The position numbers were made by a program, and so were the translations under genes. The notes under the pieces are model-generated. The model was given only the letters and a program-made list of their open reading frames with translations. It was not told the origin of the DNA and made no database searches. 64,000 bases of DNA, taken from the NCBI GenBank assembly GCA_946811695.1, contig OX328125.1, forward strand, positions 50,626,185 to 50,690,184, read 5' to 3'. Below are positions 49,142 through 62,579 of the stretch, in pieces. The stretch is from Gonocerus acuteangulatus (lineage: Eukaryota > Arthropoda > Insecta > Hemiptera > Coreidae). The stretch's first letter is position 1; each line of letters starts with the position of its first letter.

Positions 49142-49985
49142 CTGCACAAAGAAAACAAGGGATTCAATTATAATTCATTATATACACCAACATGCTATTT
49201 CAAAGTAGTTACAAATGAAGAAAAATAGGTACAGATAAAAGTTTAGAGGGGTACATATACAAGTCTTTTTGTTTATGACATATAATGACGTCTGGAAAAT
49301 TTCATTCATTTATGTATGTATTTGGGACAAGCTTTCGAGAAACGATGCACATTATGTTTGTTTCTCGGGGGCCAATTAATAATTTCGTAACTTTTATTTA
49401 TTTTTTGCAGGTATTTCGCTTCAAGGTAATTAATACCTTACTGAATTGTCAATAATTTCTATATCTATAAATAATAAAGAAAGGACTGTTTTTAATTGAC
49501 TAATTTTCCTCTGGGTAATCGAATTTTATGTTTGGATTCAATCGATATTTTAAACAGCTGACTAGAAACACAGCTGACTGTTGCTATTTGTAGATGATCT
49601 TCAGTTTTGACGTGCCCATTCTAGCGGACGGTTTATCTTCGTTCAATTTGGCTGCATCTAGCGTTTAGGCTTCTGAAAAGGCATCTGGTGATTAGAAACT
49701 CGTAAAGCCATTTTTAATAAATTGACGATTATGTTAATTTGGAATTTTATCCATAGGTCTTCCGTCTACACAAGAAACCTTACTGAAGTGGTGTAACTTA
49801 AATCTTTCTGAATTTTTCTTTTAGGAAACCAGAGATAGCAGAAGTGCTTATGGATAACCAGGAACATCAATGAAATATTTATGTTTCCAATGTTGCATTC
49901 TAATGAAGTAATGTAATTCAGTACATAGATAATATTGTTTTGGGTCTGTAACTTCACTTAAGTCGCATGCTATGTTCAGTTGACT
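49142..49985. other. Upstream intron or flank of prohormone exon
   Basis: No signal-peptide exon or promoter was identified here. Confidence 0.4.
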
Positions 49986-50111
49986 CGAGTAGTCTTCAAG
50001 TAAATGTTCTGTCGTGTGCGTTGTATTACATTGTGGCTCTCCTCTTGTTTCGACATTGAGATATTGTGAATGGACAATCCTTAAGATGGTCAACCCAACT
50101 TCATCCCTTCG
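49986..50111 (-). pseudogene. jockey-type LINE C-terminal remnant
   Basis: Minus strand: RRDEVGLTILRIVHSQYLNV, then EPQCN and TTEHLLEDYS, the spacing of the LTRLRIGH...C..C....E H.L region after RNase H in jockey-like ORF2 proteins. The frame is open for 145 codons but the element is truncated. Confidence 0.45.
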
Positions 50112-50850
50112 ACTACCTTGCAACTTTTGGTGACATGAAAATGATTTCATTTGAGTGAAGTAAGTTAAACGAATTGAACTACAGATTGTAATAGCATCCG
50201 ATACTCCACGACAAGGCCGTTTGTCAACTGGAACTATGATTTTGACAGAGAAGAAACCCTGCGTGTGAATTGAGGCTGAATGCAAAGCAAATTAGGAAAA
50301 TCAAATATATAAATGGTGGAAGGGTTGAGGAGCCTCTGCTTTTCTCCCTCCTAACCCTCATCGGTGAAAATAAGCACTTTAATATTGGGAGTTTAACGAT
50401 TTTTAGTGAAATGATTAACAATAATCAAGATATTTTAAGATATGTGATTAAATTCAATAATCCTCATAATTTGATGTAGCATATAGACATTATAAATTCA
50501 ATTATCCTCTTGCAGAATAGTGAGGAATATATTCAAAAGCCATCAAATATTATAACTCATCTCCGGTTGAATAAAAAATAAATTTCATGAATAACAGCTA
50601 CTAGTTGTTTTCTTAATTTCCAAGAAATAAAATTAATTGTTGAAACATTTTTAAAATATTTGCTTCTACTCATTTTATTGCTTTAAAGTGTGCGACATAA
50701 AATTTAAAAAAAACAAAAAAACAACGAAATAACGATTTTGTAAGCCAGCCAACTCTAAAAGGGTTAAATGTGAACTTTAAAGGTGGAGCAAGTAACAGTT
50801 TTTTTACCTTTCTTCGAACCTCGTGGAGAATATTAAATTTATACCTGTAC

Positions 50851-50852
<2 letters not shown>

Positions 50853-50898
<46 letters not shown>
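50853..50898. repeat. (TA)n microsatellite
   Basis: An AT tract immediately outside the left arm of the 95-base inverted repeat. Confidence 0.95.
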
Positions 50899-50900
<2 letters not shown>

Positions 50901-50990
50901 TGTAAAATCAAAACAGCAGGTCTCCACCACCAAGACCAAGATTGATTCTATTTTCATTGCGACGCTTTCGACGTCAAAAGCTCCATCTTG

Positions 50991-50993
<3 letters not shown>
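50899..50993. repeat. 95-base perfect inverted repeat, left arm
   Basis: Exact reverse complement of 51115-51209 on my reading. It contains gcgacgctttcgacgtcaaa. Confidence 0.95.

Positions 50994-50995
<2 letters not shown>

Positions 50996-51078
<83 letters not shown>
50996..51078. repeat. (TA)n microsatellite in the hairpin loop
   Basis: About 83 bases of AT dinucleotides form most of the 121-base spacer between the arms. Confidence 0.95.
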
Positions 51079-51079
<1 letters not shown>

Positions 51080-51114
51080 CTGAACAAACAAAACCTCCGT
51101 GTGACATACTAGAC

Positions 51115-51209
51115 ACTCAAGATGGAGCTTTTGACGTCGAAAGCGTCGCAATGAAAATAGAATCAATCTTGGTCTTGGTGGTGGAGACCTGCTGTTTTGA
51201 TTTTACAGT
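51115..51209. repeat. 95-base perfect inverted repeat, right arm
   Basis: Pairs with 50899-50993. No target duplication was evident outside the arms. Confidence 0.95.
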
Positions 51210-53113
51210 TTGATGTAACACCAACCTTATGCCAAATAAATATAATTTCATTGGAAATAATACATTTGCAATTTCGTCGATTTAAAATTAAATTTCTTTC
51301 CCACAGAAATTGTTAAAAACTTTAAGATAGAAAGTTAATCTGAAAGTTTCATTGGCTTTCTGTTAATAATTCGTGAATTGTTGATCTCTTCTTCCAAGTG
51401 TCACACTTAGCAGGTCTGTAAAAGAAGACAATAAGGCCATTGTACTAACTTTACACCTGATCTTTTTAGGAGTTCTGTATTATTTAGCTCCAGCTGTCTC
51501 CAGGTTCAAAACTCAAATAATGCTAAAATGAATGATCTGTCAAGGGCACTCCTTTGTCCTTCTTTTTCTGGAATTAATCATATCTCGTTGCTTTGCGGCG
51601 AGGGCGTGAGGAGTTTTTTTTTTGCCCATCGTTTTTGTGAAGTACTGAATCTATTCAGTATGCTCTATACTTTTACTTGCTTTCTAGCACTTCAGGTTTC
51701 TGAATATTACATAAATTTTTTTATCTTTACTCATATAAGTAAATATAAAAAAATATGTTTCTCTTATGAAAGTTAGACAATAATTTTATAACTTATTTAA
51801 AAGTTTTCTCCATTGATAAGAATATTCTCGGTAAAATAAGTTAACAAAAATACAAATTGAACATTCAAATCCATCGTTATATCATACATTATAAAATGTT
51901 ACTTATTCGATAAGGTATGCAAGTCTTAGGGAATGAGTTAAACCAAGACTAAATCAAGTAAAATTATGTTAATTTCAAACGAAAGGAAAAATAGATTTCA
52001 GTTATAAAGAAAAATCTTTTACCTGTTTTGTTATGAAATAATTAATGCCGTGTCATAGATTTTCTTGTATTTCCAAGTTATTGTTCATCATCGGGTCAAT
52101 GTATAATTCTGCATCCAAGGATCTTAAATTAATATGAAATTGCTGATTGGATTTTTCAAATTTAATGAATTTATTTGTATTTCATTTTTTAATTCGCCGG
52201 TTGAAGCGACAGCACTATATTTCATTCCTTTAATGAAGTTGATCAACAATTATATATTTGTTATGGGACCGAACAATGAAAAAACAAAGACGAAAGTTAC
52301 TGAAAAATATACATACATAAGGTTCATTATTGGTAACAAATATTAATAGTTTACGCATTAATTATTTCATAAACGATAAAAGAAATATATCAAAGTTGCA
52401 AAAACCCAGTCCTTCTGTTCTCTTTGCAGATCCCTTAAGTAATTAAATGGAACATAGGTTTCATCAGATTGATGGTATAGTGTTATCTTTTCTTTAAAAA
52501 AAAAAACAATATGAGAGTCTTACAAGATTCCAACAAAGATTTAGTGAAATCTTTAACTTCAGAAAAATTAAATCGCCAAGCCGGGATTTAAATCTAAAAC
52601 TGGAGTTATATGTAGCCTGGAGGTATATTGTGTTATGGCTATTTTACTGCCGACTTCCAATCCTAATTCAATTTTCTAATGGCAGAGATTTTAAAATTAA
52701 GTCATTGACGGTGGCGACTGTCCTATGGAATAAGCAATTCGTGAACATTTCAAAGTTGATAGAATTATCGAAAATGTATGACTAGAGTTTCCTCCATCAT
52801 CATAGCTATGATGAAGATATCTTTAACTAAACCCCGATGATCCCCATACCCTGTGGTATTTTTCATAGCCCAGAAGAAAAGTCAATGGTCAAGAGGAAAG
52901 GTTAAGCTGTGAAAAATATTAACCGAGGCAGAGACTCTGAATATTCCGCAACCAATACTCTGGAAATATCGGATGGAAATGGAAATTCTTTCTGTTTTCT
53001 CGCTACTTATTTTCACTTGAACGTATTTGCATTGGTCAGTCTTATTGCTATTTTTTTTTCCCTTATGGCGCTTCGACACCTATGCCATACTTATTGCTAT
53101 TATTTTTAAATAT

Positions 53114-53120
<7 letters not shown>
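51210..53120. other. Intergenic or intronic AT-rich DNA
   Basis: No gene recognised. Short open frames here lack any domain or splice context. Confidence 0.5.
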
Positions 53121-53125
<5 letters not shown>

Positions 53126-53163
<38 letters not shown>

Positions 53164-53174
53164 TATATATATAT
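53126..53174. repeat. (CA)n/(TA)n microsatellite
   Basis: A short CA run passes into AT dinucleotides. Confidence 0.9.
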
Positions 53175-53222
53175 CAGTAAGTCTTTAATCAAAGTGACCA
53201 TGTAAATATAAATATTTATTAA

Positions 53223-53423
53223 GTGCTAAAATTTGAACGACAACAATGCAATGTCAAGCTGACAAAAGTGAGCATTTCTGACAAGTTTTACTCTTCGAGT
53301 TTAGCCGAGGATACAGTCCAGCAGGAGCTGCGAGAACAATTTGTGAAGTGTACGGGAATGAAGAAATTGCTGAAAGAACAGCACAAAATGGTCTTCCTGC
53401 TGCCTCGACGTTGGCATAGATAA
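53223..53423 (+). other. Open frame of unknown nature, 66 codons
   Basis: It encodes MLKFERQQCNVKLTKVSISD and later EDTVQQELREQFVKCTG and LPRRWHR. It is less AT-rich than the flanks. No family recognised and no splice partner seen; it may be a repeat remnant. Confidence 0.2.
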
Positions 53424-56050
53424 TGGTGGATAACTCACTGAGTGATTGTTACAGTGCGTGGCAGTGACAGTAAAATGAAAATAAATTATAAGAACTTAGG
53501 TAACAACCAAGTATTTGGGTGTAAACATATGGACAATATATACAGGTGCTTGAAAAATATTTATTTTATTCGGATATTTATTTATTTTACTCATCTGATT
53601 GATATAAAATGAATCACCCTACCATGAACTGGACACAATCTCAACAGCTGAACACCCTCCCATTAGCTGAACACTGTCATATCAGGTGAACACCTATATC
53701 ACTTAATTATTATTTATAAAATTATAAAACTCACAGTTATACACCAAACTGTAAATAATTCATTGGACTTTCTCAACGTATATTTCGAAATTTCATCTTT
53801 TAATCTAATTATTACTTTAGTTTTATTTTTTTTATTTATTTTTTCTTACTTTCTTATTTTTCACGTTTTTGTTAAGCTTTATGTTTCTAATTTATTTATT
53901 TACCTTTTGTTTGGTGTTTCTTTCTTTCTTTTTTTGTTGATTTTTTGACGTAACATGAAATGTGTTGGTTGCCAATGTTGCGAACCTCAAGAATCAAATA
54001 AAATTATAATAAGAAAAGTAATAAAGTCTATCGCTGAAGTTTTTATATTCAAGTTTTACTGTAACGCACTAATTAAGGCATTACACAATTTCTTTACTAA
54101 AAATAAACTATTACACACTGTGAAACAGATCAAAAGATCAAAAGATTTTTAACATAAATTAGATTTCTAGAGTAGATAGATAGTTCGATTTATTTCTTGT
54201 GAAATGGAAAAGTATGGTTTGAGGAATTGTCTCCCACCCCTGTCTTTTTACTGATCTATGCATTTTTGGTTAACTATGAAGTAGCTGACTGAACCTCATT
54301 AAACACACGCTATTGGCTTGTTTGATTATTCATTTTCGAAATTACATTTATAATTCAAGTAAAAGAGGTGCGTTTAGAATAACTATCAATTTTTTTTAAA
54401 CCTGCTTTTATAGCGGCTCTGGCCTACATTATAAACATGTCAGAATTATTTCAATGTCACTTGTTAATTATTGCTAATGTATATTTCCTTAAAAGCTTCA
54501 TACATAGTACAAATACTAAAAAAAAAATGAAACTTTTGGTATGCTTCATCAAGTTGGAGTAATGTTGTTTTTTTTTTCACCTACTGAAGGTTTCAGATTG
54601 ACCTGCTTTGCATCCTATTTACTGTTTCAGATTAATTTTATAATTTTTCATTTCGAAAACCGTAAAACTTGATGTAGTAATTGGCTGTTCAGCGCTTTTC
54701 GATCTTCCGTTAGAACAAATACACGGAGAAGAGGAAAAAGGATTTTTAAGAACCTTCTTACTGGAAGAAGACTTGAGCTTACATCTGTCCTTTGCAAGAC
54801 TTAGCTTGGGCAGGCTCTATTCAACCTTAATACTCAAAGAAAATTGGAGTAAACAGACCAATAAGATAAAAACAACCTAATCACTCCGAAATAGATCTTC
54901 CTTTTCCAATTCAATCTTCTTTTGTCTACTTTATTTGCTCAAGAAGAGAAATAAAACAATATATATATATGTATATATATATATTTATATATATATATGT
55001 ATATATATATATTTATATATATATATACATATACATATGTATATATATGTGTGTGTGTGTGTGTGTGTATGCGTATGTGTGTCCAAGAAGATTTTATAAT
55101 ATAGAGGATCAGAAGAATAGCAAGATAAATTTGTCTATGTGTAATTTGTTCTACCAAAAGTGACCAGAAAATAATCGATCAATATTTTTTGCCATTAAAA
55201 GTTAAAGGTAATTGCCCTTTTTTGTCCAATTGCTCGAATTATAGGATTTTTTCGCACCACTTAAAGGAACATAGAAAAAGTTTTCAATTAATTTATTTTC
55301 TCATATTTTTATATTGTATTGGCCATTTGGAAGCAATCTATGAATTTTAAATAACTAGTGATTCTAAAATATTTTAAGCTTAGGCCAAAACTGGTCTGAA
55401 ACCGGACTTAAATGTAATGCACACTCAACATCATTGAGCTAAATATCAAAGAGAAGAGGCGCACTCGTATCATATTTTTTTTATTTTTTTAATATATTAC
55501 TGAAAAAAATTTATTTTAGATAGGTAATAGTAATTGATTTATTCTTTTAATAGGCTTCTCATTAAGCTCAAGTGTTTAAGTTTGTATCAGATATGCTAAT
55601 GGAAACGGTTAAGCATTTTATTTTATATTTTTCGTTCAGTTTTCTAGAAATTCCTAGCTGCTGGCAATTTTAAATATTTAGGCTTGAAATAAATATTTGA
55701 AAGTCGTGCCTGATAATTGTTCAGAGCGGCAGATTTCAGGGCTCATACCTATACTCAGTACTTTTCCGATCTTCGAGCTGCAGCTTGGATAAGTAAAATT
55801 TACTGATATACTAAACTAGCGAAGTAAAAATCTGAATCTCCCGAACGAAATTTTAGATCTCTTAGGCAGCATATAAACACTACACTGACCTAGCTTATGA
55901 ATACAGGACTCGAAAAGATTATATGATGACCTTAAGCTCTGTTGGCTGTAATTACATTCCCATTGATATTAAGCAATGTTTGCTTTTGCACTGATCATAT
56001 ATAATCCTGAATACTTACATTTAGGCATATAGCAACACTTGGAAAAATAA
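53424..56050. other. Intergenic or intronic AT-rich DNA
   Basis: It holds a compound (TA)n/(TG)n microsatellite at 54958-55070; nothing else recognised. Confidence 0.5.
54958..55070. repeat. Compound TA/TG microsatellite
   Basis: AT dinucleotides with ATTT and GTAT interruptions, then a GT run. Confidence 0.95.
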
Positions 56051-56079
56051 TATTTCCCAAATTTCCCGTTATCCATATT

Positions 56080-56560
56080 TATCCTCCGACAGCTCAACCT
56101 CTCCCGCCACCTCCTGCCGACAAAGGCCCGTCAACTCCTTGTAACCTTGCTCTTATTACCCCAGTTCTACTATGATTGTTTGGTGTAAGGTGGACTTTGT
56201 GGCGATCTCGAGGAAAAACTCATACGCCTCATGAATTGTTTCGCTAGTTTTATCTTCGGGTTCCCCAGAGACTCCCATATATCACACTTCTACCACGAGC
56301 TGAATTGGCTATTCCATGTTTATCGTCGACAGTACTTCCTCTGCTCGGATATTTACCCAATAATTCCGAAGACATTCTTAAATCTTTCAACTCCTTCAAT
56401 CCCGCAACACCCGATCTCCTCCTTCCGATCTCTAAATTCCTTCTCACTGTACAGAATTATTCGAAAAATTATTTTTGACACTTGCCTCGTCGCAATAGAA
56501 TTTCTCTGTCTTTCCGCCACGATTTATCCCTGCAAGTTTTACTCACCCCCTAGTCACGTT
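56080..56560 (+). pseudogene. LINE ORF2 C-terminal fragment
   Basis: The frame gives NLSRHLLPTKARQLLVTLLL, an in-frame TAA, then CFASFIFGFPRDSHISHFYH and ELNWLFHVYRRQYFLC, the region after the RT core of CR1/jockey-like LINEs (RHLLP...RQLLV...FIFG). Truncated at both ends. Confidence 0.7.
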
Positions 56561-56599
56561 TTTTATTCAAACTTTAACGATTTAATTAAATAATTTTAA

Positions 56600-58450
56600 T
56601 TGTTTAACCTGATTCTGTCACATACAAAATTAGTCCTAAGGTACATGAGTCCCGGAATAAGATTACCATTTTTCATTTAATTTCATGCCACTATTCTAGC
56701 AGATATTCTAAATTGTAATTGAAACTTTAAGAATTGGAATTCACATAAATTATTTTTTTATTAATCATTTCTGATTTCTTTTTCTCGTAAAATCAACAAG
56801 GTCATTTTCGTTATATAAATTAAAAAGATCTTCAAGTACTTGCTCATGGTTGAGTTTCCTAATACTCGCCATATTTTACTCCACATTTCTTCGAGAGATA
56901 TGCAAATTTGGCTTTCTATTGGATTTCCTAAGATAATTGACGAAATTATGTGAGAGGAGAAACTAGAAGTGTATTTCAGCTGGGAAATGTCTCTTCAGAA
57001 TGCAAATTCCACTTGTTCAATGGAGTTAACTTCATTTGCGTGGCTCGAAAATTTTAAAAAGGTCGGAGGGGGCTTTGGGTGTAATTGTCTTTTTTAAGGA
57101 CTTTGGTAGATTACGGGCTCGTTCTAAAATCGTTTCTAATAAAGAAGATAAATATTAAGCGTTTGTTTTTTTCATAAACATAAAAATGTCTTTAACACGT
57201 TAGGAAATTGTATAATAGAATCAACAAAAAATTTTAAGTCTCAATAATAAAACTGACAAAGATAATTACTAACATCCAAATACTATTAGTGTTTAGAGAC
57301 AGGTTAGTTAAATATAAATAATAGAAGGAAAAAACAATAGTAAAAATACATTCAAGTTGAAAAGTAGGAAATATTTTACGTTTATTTCAGGAATTATGAG
57401 TCATTTTTAGTATTTAACATACTAAAACATACGTCGTTTTAGTACGTACATCCGTAGTATTTAACATACGGTCTTATAGTTTTATTTAATTAATAGTTTT
57501 TTTTCTGGATGTCTTAAACACAAAAACAATAAATTCTTTCAGCTCAAATACTAAAAATTAAAAAAATACCTAAAACCTAAGGAACAGTGACTTTTTTTAC
57601 TTACTAATTACTTCTACTAATTTTTTACTCATCTCATTAGCAATAGCCTTTCGGATATTAATACAGGTTTGTAGGAATATGCTTATTATACCATTAATCT
57701 ATTGTATATCTGAAGTTGTCGATGACCAATGGTTAGCCTTGAGTAGTAAATGGTTCTGGTTTAATGATGCTCGGTAAATTCATTATTAATTCTCCCTTTA
57801 ATTAGTAAAACCCGGCCTTTCCCGTAATTAATTGTTGTGTTAAAACGTTACTTTGCTATAATTAATCAGTCAATCGAATTTCTTGTTTGAGAATATTAAT
57901 TCTTCTTTGTCGGCCAGAAAAATTAATAATTGTTCTATTTGTAAAATCAATAGTTATTTAATGATACTATTTTTGGTTAATAATTAATAAATATGAATTA
58001 CAGAATTTAATTGCTTCATACATACATTCTGGACAAGCTTCAATATTTACAAGAGGGGATATTCCTGTTATTTTTAAAAAAATAAAAGAAAATGAAGTTA
58101 AGAATACTAATGAAACCGTCCGACATTAAAAGAAAATTATATTTATTGTTGGAATTTAATTTGAGTTAAAGCGGTTTTTTTTTATCATTTTCCAAATGTT
58201 TAACTCCTCCCATCAAGCTATCTCCTTTTTTTTATTTTGTTTTTTTCAGAAGCTATTAATAACTAAAATACATATGTACAGTAAATAATTTGTTCCTCTC
58301 CCACAACTTTGAAATATTTAAGAAATTATAAGTATATATAAAATTAACTATTGCCCAAATTATTATTAAATAAAACCCGGAATGAACCCCCCTCCCTCCT
58401 TACAGATGGTCCAATTTTGCTGTTTAACAAGATCATTCAATTGTTTGCTG
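56600..58450. other. Intergenic AT-rich DNA
   Basis: No gene or repeat ends recognised. Confidence 0.5.
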
Positions 58451-58477
58451 AGGGAATGCTATGTACCAAGTTTCTTG

Positions 58478-58828
58478 GCAAAAAAAAAACAAAAAAACTC
58501 TGACGAGTATCGTATTAACATATAATCAGTCCCGTAACAGCCACAAGGGCCCAGAGGGGCAGATACTGTGGAGGTATCGGATTCTTGACCATACGGCACA
58601 CCGGGGAGATGGTCTGGTCAATACATGCTCTGGCCGCCTGATTTTCCCCTTTGCATGTACCCATTAACCAATTAATTAAAGACTGGGTGGTCCTATGGAC
58701 GGTCTAGCACCCCGAAACCAACCCACGAACGAAGACACTAGAAAATAAAATCTTTAGTGCACTCGAGTTTTGAACTTAGGTCCTGCAGCATACTATTCGA
58801 GTGGTCTAACACCGAGCTAAGGTCACCC
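58478..58828 (-). mobile_element. tRNA-derived SINE, family C, near full length
   Basis: Minus strand: head ggtgaccttagctcggtgtt and B-box-like taagttcaaaactc, a body with gggtgctagaccgtccatag, the family core tgcaaaggggaaaatcagg, then ggcccttgtggctgttacg and a T-rich end (A-rich on + at 58481-58497). Confidence 0.7.
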
Positions 58829-60360
58829 TCAACTTGGAGTGTCTTTTTGGTCCAGAAAGAAGAAGTGGGTATGTTGTGCCAAATACGAAGCCTGGATAAG
58901 ATAACTTCGTCCCGACGAGAGCAGTCCTATTCATTTGTCCAGATTTTCGTTTTATTTTTTATTTCTCTTAACTTGGTTTCAGCTTTTAGCCTGTTTTGTA
59001 TATGCCCGATGAAGTTACAGTATGCAAGCTTATGTCTTTTCGTCGCTAGTTTCGTTTGTAAGTCTACGGCTGTAGTGAGTTTAAATGTCCTTATGTCCAG
59101 GTAGCTATGGAAATCTAGTTCGTTTGTTATTGTTCTGTAGTATGTATATTTGTGAGAATATGTTCACCCGAAATTATGAATTCATAGGAACTGCTTTATT
59201 TGCAAAATACTTTTCTTCCGAGCTAATATAGTATTCTTTCCCTGAGAGATGCAAATATTTGTTTGGAAAACATTAATTGATTGGCGTATAATTCAAAACA
59301 CACTTAGCAGTATTATAAATCCATCGCAACATGAATTGAATTCGTGGTATCTTTGACCGCTCATTAAAACTGCTCTGGTCCTATTTCCGCGTATGCAGCT
59401 AGAGATACGTTTTTTGAAATCATGAATTCAGTGGGCGTTAAAAAAAAAAATAAAAAATAAAAAAAAAAAAAAAAAAAAAATTGTAAATCACTAATGACCT
59501 AATTGTAACTTTCGTTTGCCAATAAAATAGTATTTTTTTGCAACTAATTATTTGGGATAGGAATTATGGCACAATTTTCCTGAAAATATGTCATTTTTCC
59601 TTTTAAGGAAAACCTATACGAACCCAGTGCCACCCCGATAGTTTTAAAACTATCTGTTGAGAAGTTGTCTAGAAGAGGGGACATGCACACGTGGTTTCTG
59701 ATGCAACATTCTTGAAGAATACACCATTTCCTCTCCTTCTGACCTGTTACTCCTTATCAGGCCCTGCTTCGGTTATTACGACTCGCTTTCTCAACGAATA
59801 ATGGGCACAATCCTAGAGGCATTTCTCAGAGAGATTTTTGAAGGCATATTAAAATATGTGGAGTTTCCATTTTGGAAAGTAATGATACCAAATGCTCAGA
59901 AAACAAACTAAATGTCAATCTATACCTTCAAAATTCATTCTCGTAAAACTATGCTGAAATATATCATGAACACGGACCTACTGATAATCATAGACCAGAA
60001 CAGCATTTTATTCTAAAACAATCCAACAAACCGTCCCACTGTTTCCCTACAATTTGATTTGGAATAGAAATAGAATAGGTGTACGCACCCCACAATTCCG
60101 AAACATCAATCACCGTTTTCTCTGAATGAGTCAATCGAAATTTACGCGCCAACGCAATTTTGTAGAAAGTTTATTAGACTTTCGAATGATCACTTTCCAC
60201 TTAACTAAATTTTGTAAGCCTTTAAGACATTTAGGAGAACTACAAAACCGCTCATGTCTTAGCTTAGAGTAATTTAAAAAGTGTGAAAGGGACGTTTAGG
60301 CGAACCCAAAACTAAAATTCTATTTTTTAAAAATTCTTCTCAATCTTAGTTAGCAATATC
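58829..60360. other. Intergenic DNA
   Basis: It holds an A-rich tract at 59441-59480 and a moderately GC-rich stretch at 59620-59830 that I cannot classify. Confidence 0.45.
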
Positions 60361-60369
60361 GCATCGGAA

Positions 60370-60580
60370 GTTGTGTTTTACGATTTTCAATTTTAATAGC
60401 TGCGTTTTTCGACAGGAATTTATTGTTGCTTAACGAACATGTAATTGCTATTTAGGGACTACATTTTTATGCCAATTTTCATTAAAATCGGACGAATATT
60501 GTAGATACTTGTGAACAGACAATTTTATATATATATAAGTACATATTCGAATTTGAACGATTAATTTTTTTGACCTATGC
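60370..60580 (+). repeat. Diverged TA-repeat family copy
   Basis: ttttcattaaaatcggacga, gtgaacagaca, a short (TA)n and cgaatttgaacg occur in the same order as in 39250-39410. Confidence 0.6.
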
Positions 60581-61720
60581 GTTATTTAACTTCGATATAT
60601 CTTTTTTTTCTATTGCATAGGCGACGATGTTCCTGCATCCATTTCTCAGTCCTTCCGTCTTCCGGTAACGTTCACGGATTAATCGGATCGACTCCATAAC
60701 CGGACTACACACTCCTTGTTAGAATTCATTATTATTTTCTATAGCAATGTGTAAATTGATATTTTTAATTTTGTGTCAACCCCTATTTTTTTCTTCATTT
60801 CACTTTCATGTCTTACTGTTTCAGCGTTCTTATAAATGGACTAACTCATTATTTTGCTCCAAAAAATATATCAATAAGAGTTTTAATAATATGAATTATG
60901 ATTAATAAATTCGTTCCTATCTCACATGACCAAATATAATAATATTTTTCTTGAGAATGATTCATTTAAGGTATTTATTATGAAATTTTTTAACTATATA
61001 AAAACGCATATATATCATGTATTATAATCGTGCATTTAGGGAAATAAATAAATAAAATCTAATATCATTTAATTTTTGTTTGGTATCTTTATTCAAATAG
61101 CGCCTGAGAGTCGCATGCCATTCAAGTATTGAGAAATAGATTGACAGTTGTGGATTATGGATGAACTATTTAGATTAACTCTTATATTTGAATTTGTAAG
61201 GATCTTGAGAGATTCTTGAGTACACAATGTTATATTAATATTTGTTTATAAGGTTAAACTAAACAGAAATGACTCTAATCCCTAACGCTTTGTAAACACC
61301 TGCACTAAGCAATTCCTGGTATTACAGAGCTTAGCGAAAAGTTAAAATGCGCAACTTAATGTTGAATTTAGGCAATAAGATGTTTGGCATAGCCAGAAAA
61401 GCTTTTTTCAGCAAAGCAGGGAATATTTTTCATATCGAATCTCTTGGATTAAAAAACATAATCTCATATCCATGAGAGTTATTCATAAAAAATATATTAC
61501 ACTTTGAATGATAGATTTTATCGCAAGTTTAAATACTGAAAATATATTACACTTTGAATGATCGATCTTATCGCATGTTTAAATACTGAAAAAAAATATA
61601 AATAAATATAACTTTCACAGGTAATGCCATGCAATAAAACTTGGATTTGTTGGATTCCTTAATTTCTACGCTTTTACTGCAAATAATCGACAGGCCGAAA
61701 CACTAAAGATATAATATGGA
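60581..61720. other. Intergenic AT-rich DNA
   Basis: It contains a tandem duplication (aaaatatattacactttgaatgat unit at about 61490 and 61540). No gene. Confidence 0.5.
61489..61590. repeat. Short tandem duplication, ~50-base unit
   Basis: atattacactttgaatgat followed by (a/c)gat(t/c)ttatcgca and tttaaatactgaa occurs twice in tandem. Confidence 0.85.
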
Positions 61721-61729
61721 CAGGACCAC

Positions 61730-61820
61730 CTTACGAATGCCTGATTTTCTATTTTCTTATACCCATTAAAGGCTGGGCGAACAGAAATCCCCCGAACAAT
61801 CTAAACTACTTCCTTATGCA
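61730..61820 (-). mobile_element. SINE fragment (family C)
   Basis: gcctgattttctattttctt then acccattaaaggctgggcga matches the core and flank of 58630-58700. Confidence 0.5.
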
Positions 61821-62390
61821 CCTTGCTTCGCCGCGAAGTAGGAAAGGTGCCTATTCATATGAAATCTTTATGAACAAAAAGTACTTGAGTGTTAAAAATA
61901 ATTTCTTTAAAAATGAAATTATGAGAATCGGATACAAATTAATCCACGCTTCTCTGTAGGAGTCACGCATGGATTTGTGTTTGATTCTTTCATTTTTCTC
62001 TATCTCACTTATGCTTTTTATTAACTATTGTTATTATTTATAGATTATATAGATACATAGATCTTTAAACACTCCATTTAAAATTACTTGAATACTTAGA
62101 TGATAAGGGCACGAATATTTTTGTCATGGAATATTAGAAGATATGTATATATCTATAAATCTTCCTCAAGAAATGATATCAAACTAAACAAATAAACGCT
62201 CATTTACAAAAAATTTACTGTTCAAGTTACAGCTGTGAAATGAAAAATTTAACTTTGAAAGCAGAATTGTATAAGGAAGTGAAGTATAAATGAAGGACAT
62301 AATAATGAATGTAATATCTGGTATTTTTGCATCATTCACTAGGTTATTTCTTGTCGCTAATTAGTCTAAATAAAGCTCAGAAATTGATAA
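61821..62390. other. Intergenic AT-rich DNA
   Basis: Nothing recognised. Confidence 0.5.
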
Positions 62391-62393
62391 ACA

Positions 62394-62397
62394 TTTT

Positions 62398-62440
<43 letters not shown>
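62394..62440. repeat. T-rich tract
   Basis: A nearly pure T run interrupted by cttc. Confidence 0.9.
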
Positions 62441-62442
<2 letters not shown>

Positions 62443-62579
62443 ATTAGATAGCCTTGCTTTGTTTTATAGTTTCGGAATTGGATGGTAACTATTCGAGGTA
62501 TTCTATATCCGTTTTGTTTTTATTAGCAAAGAATGTATGATTGTCTATTTTTCTCCAATTGATGATAGTACTTGTTTAA

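Noticed and set aside
50224..50421. Hydrophobic minus-strand peptide as the missing signal-peptide exon
   Set aside because: It overlaps the LINE-derived segment in another frame, has no donor in the required phase, and its hydrophobic stretch is internal.
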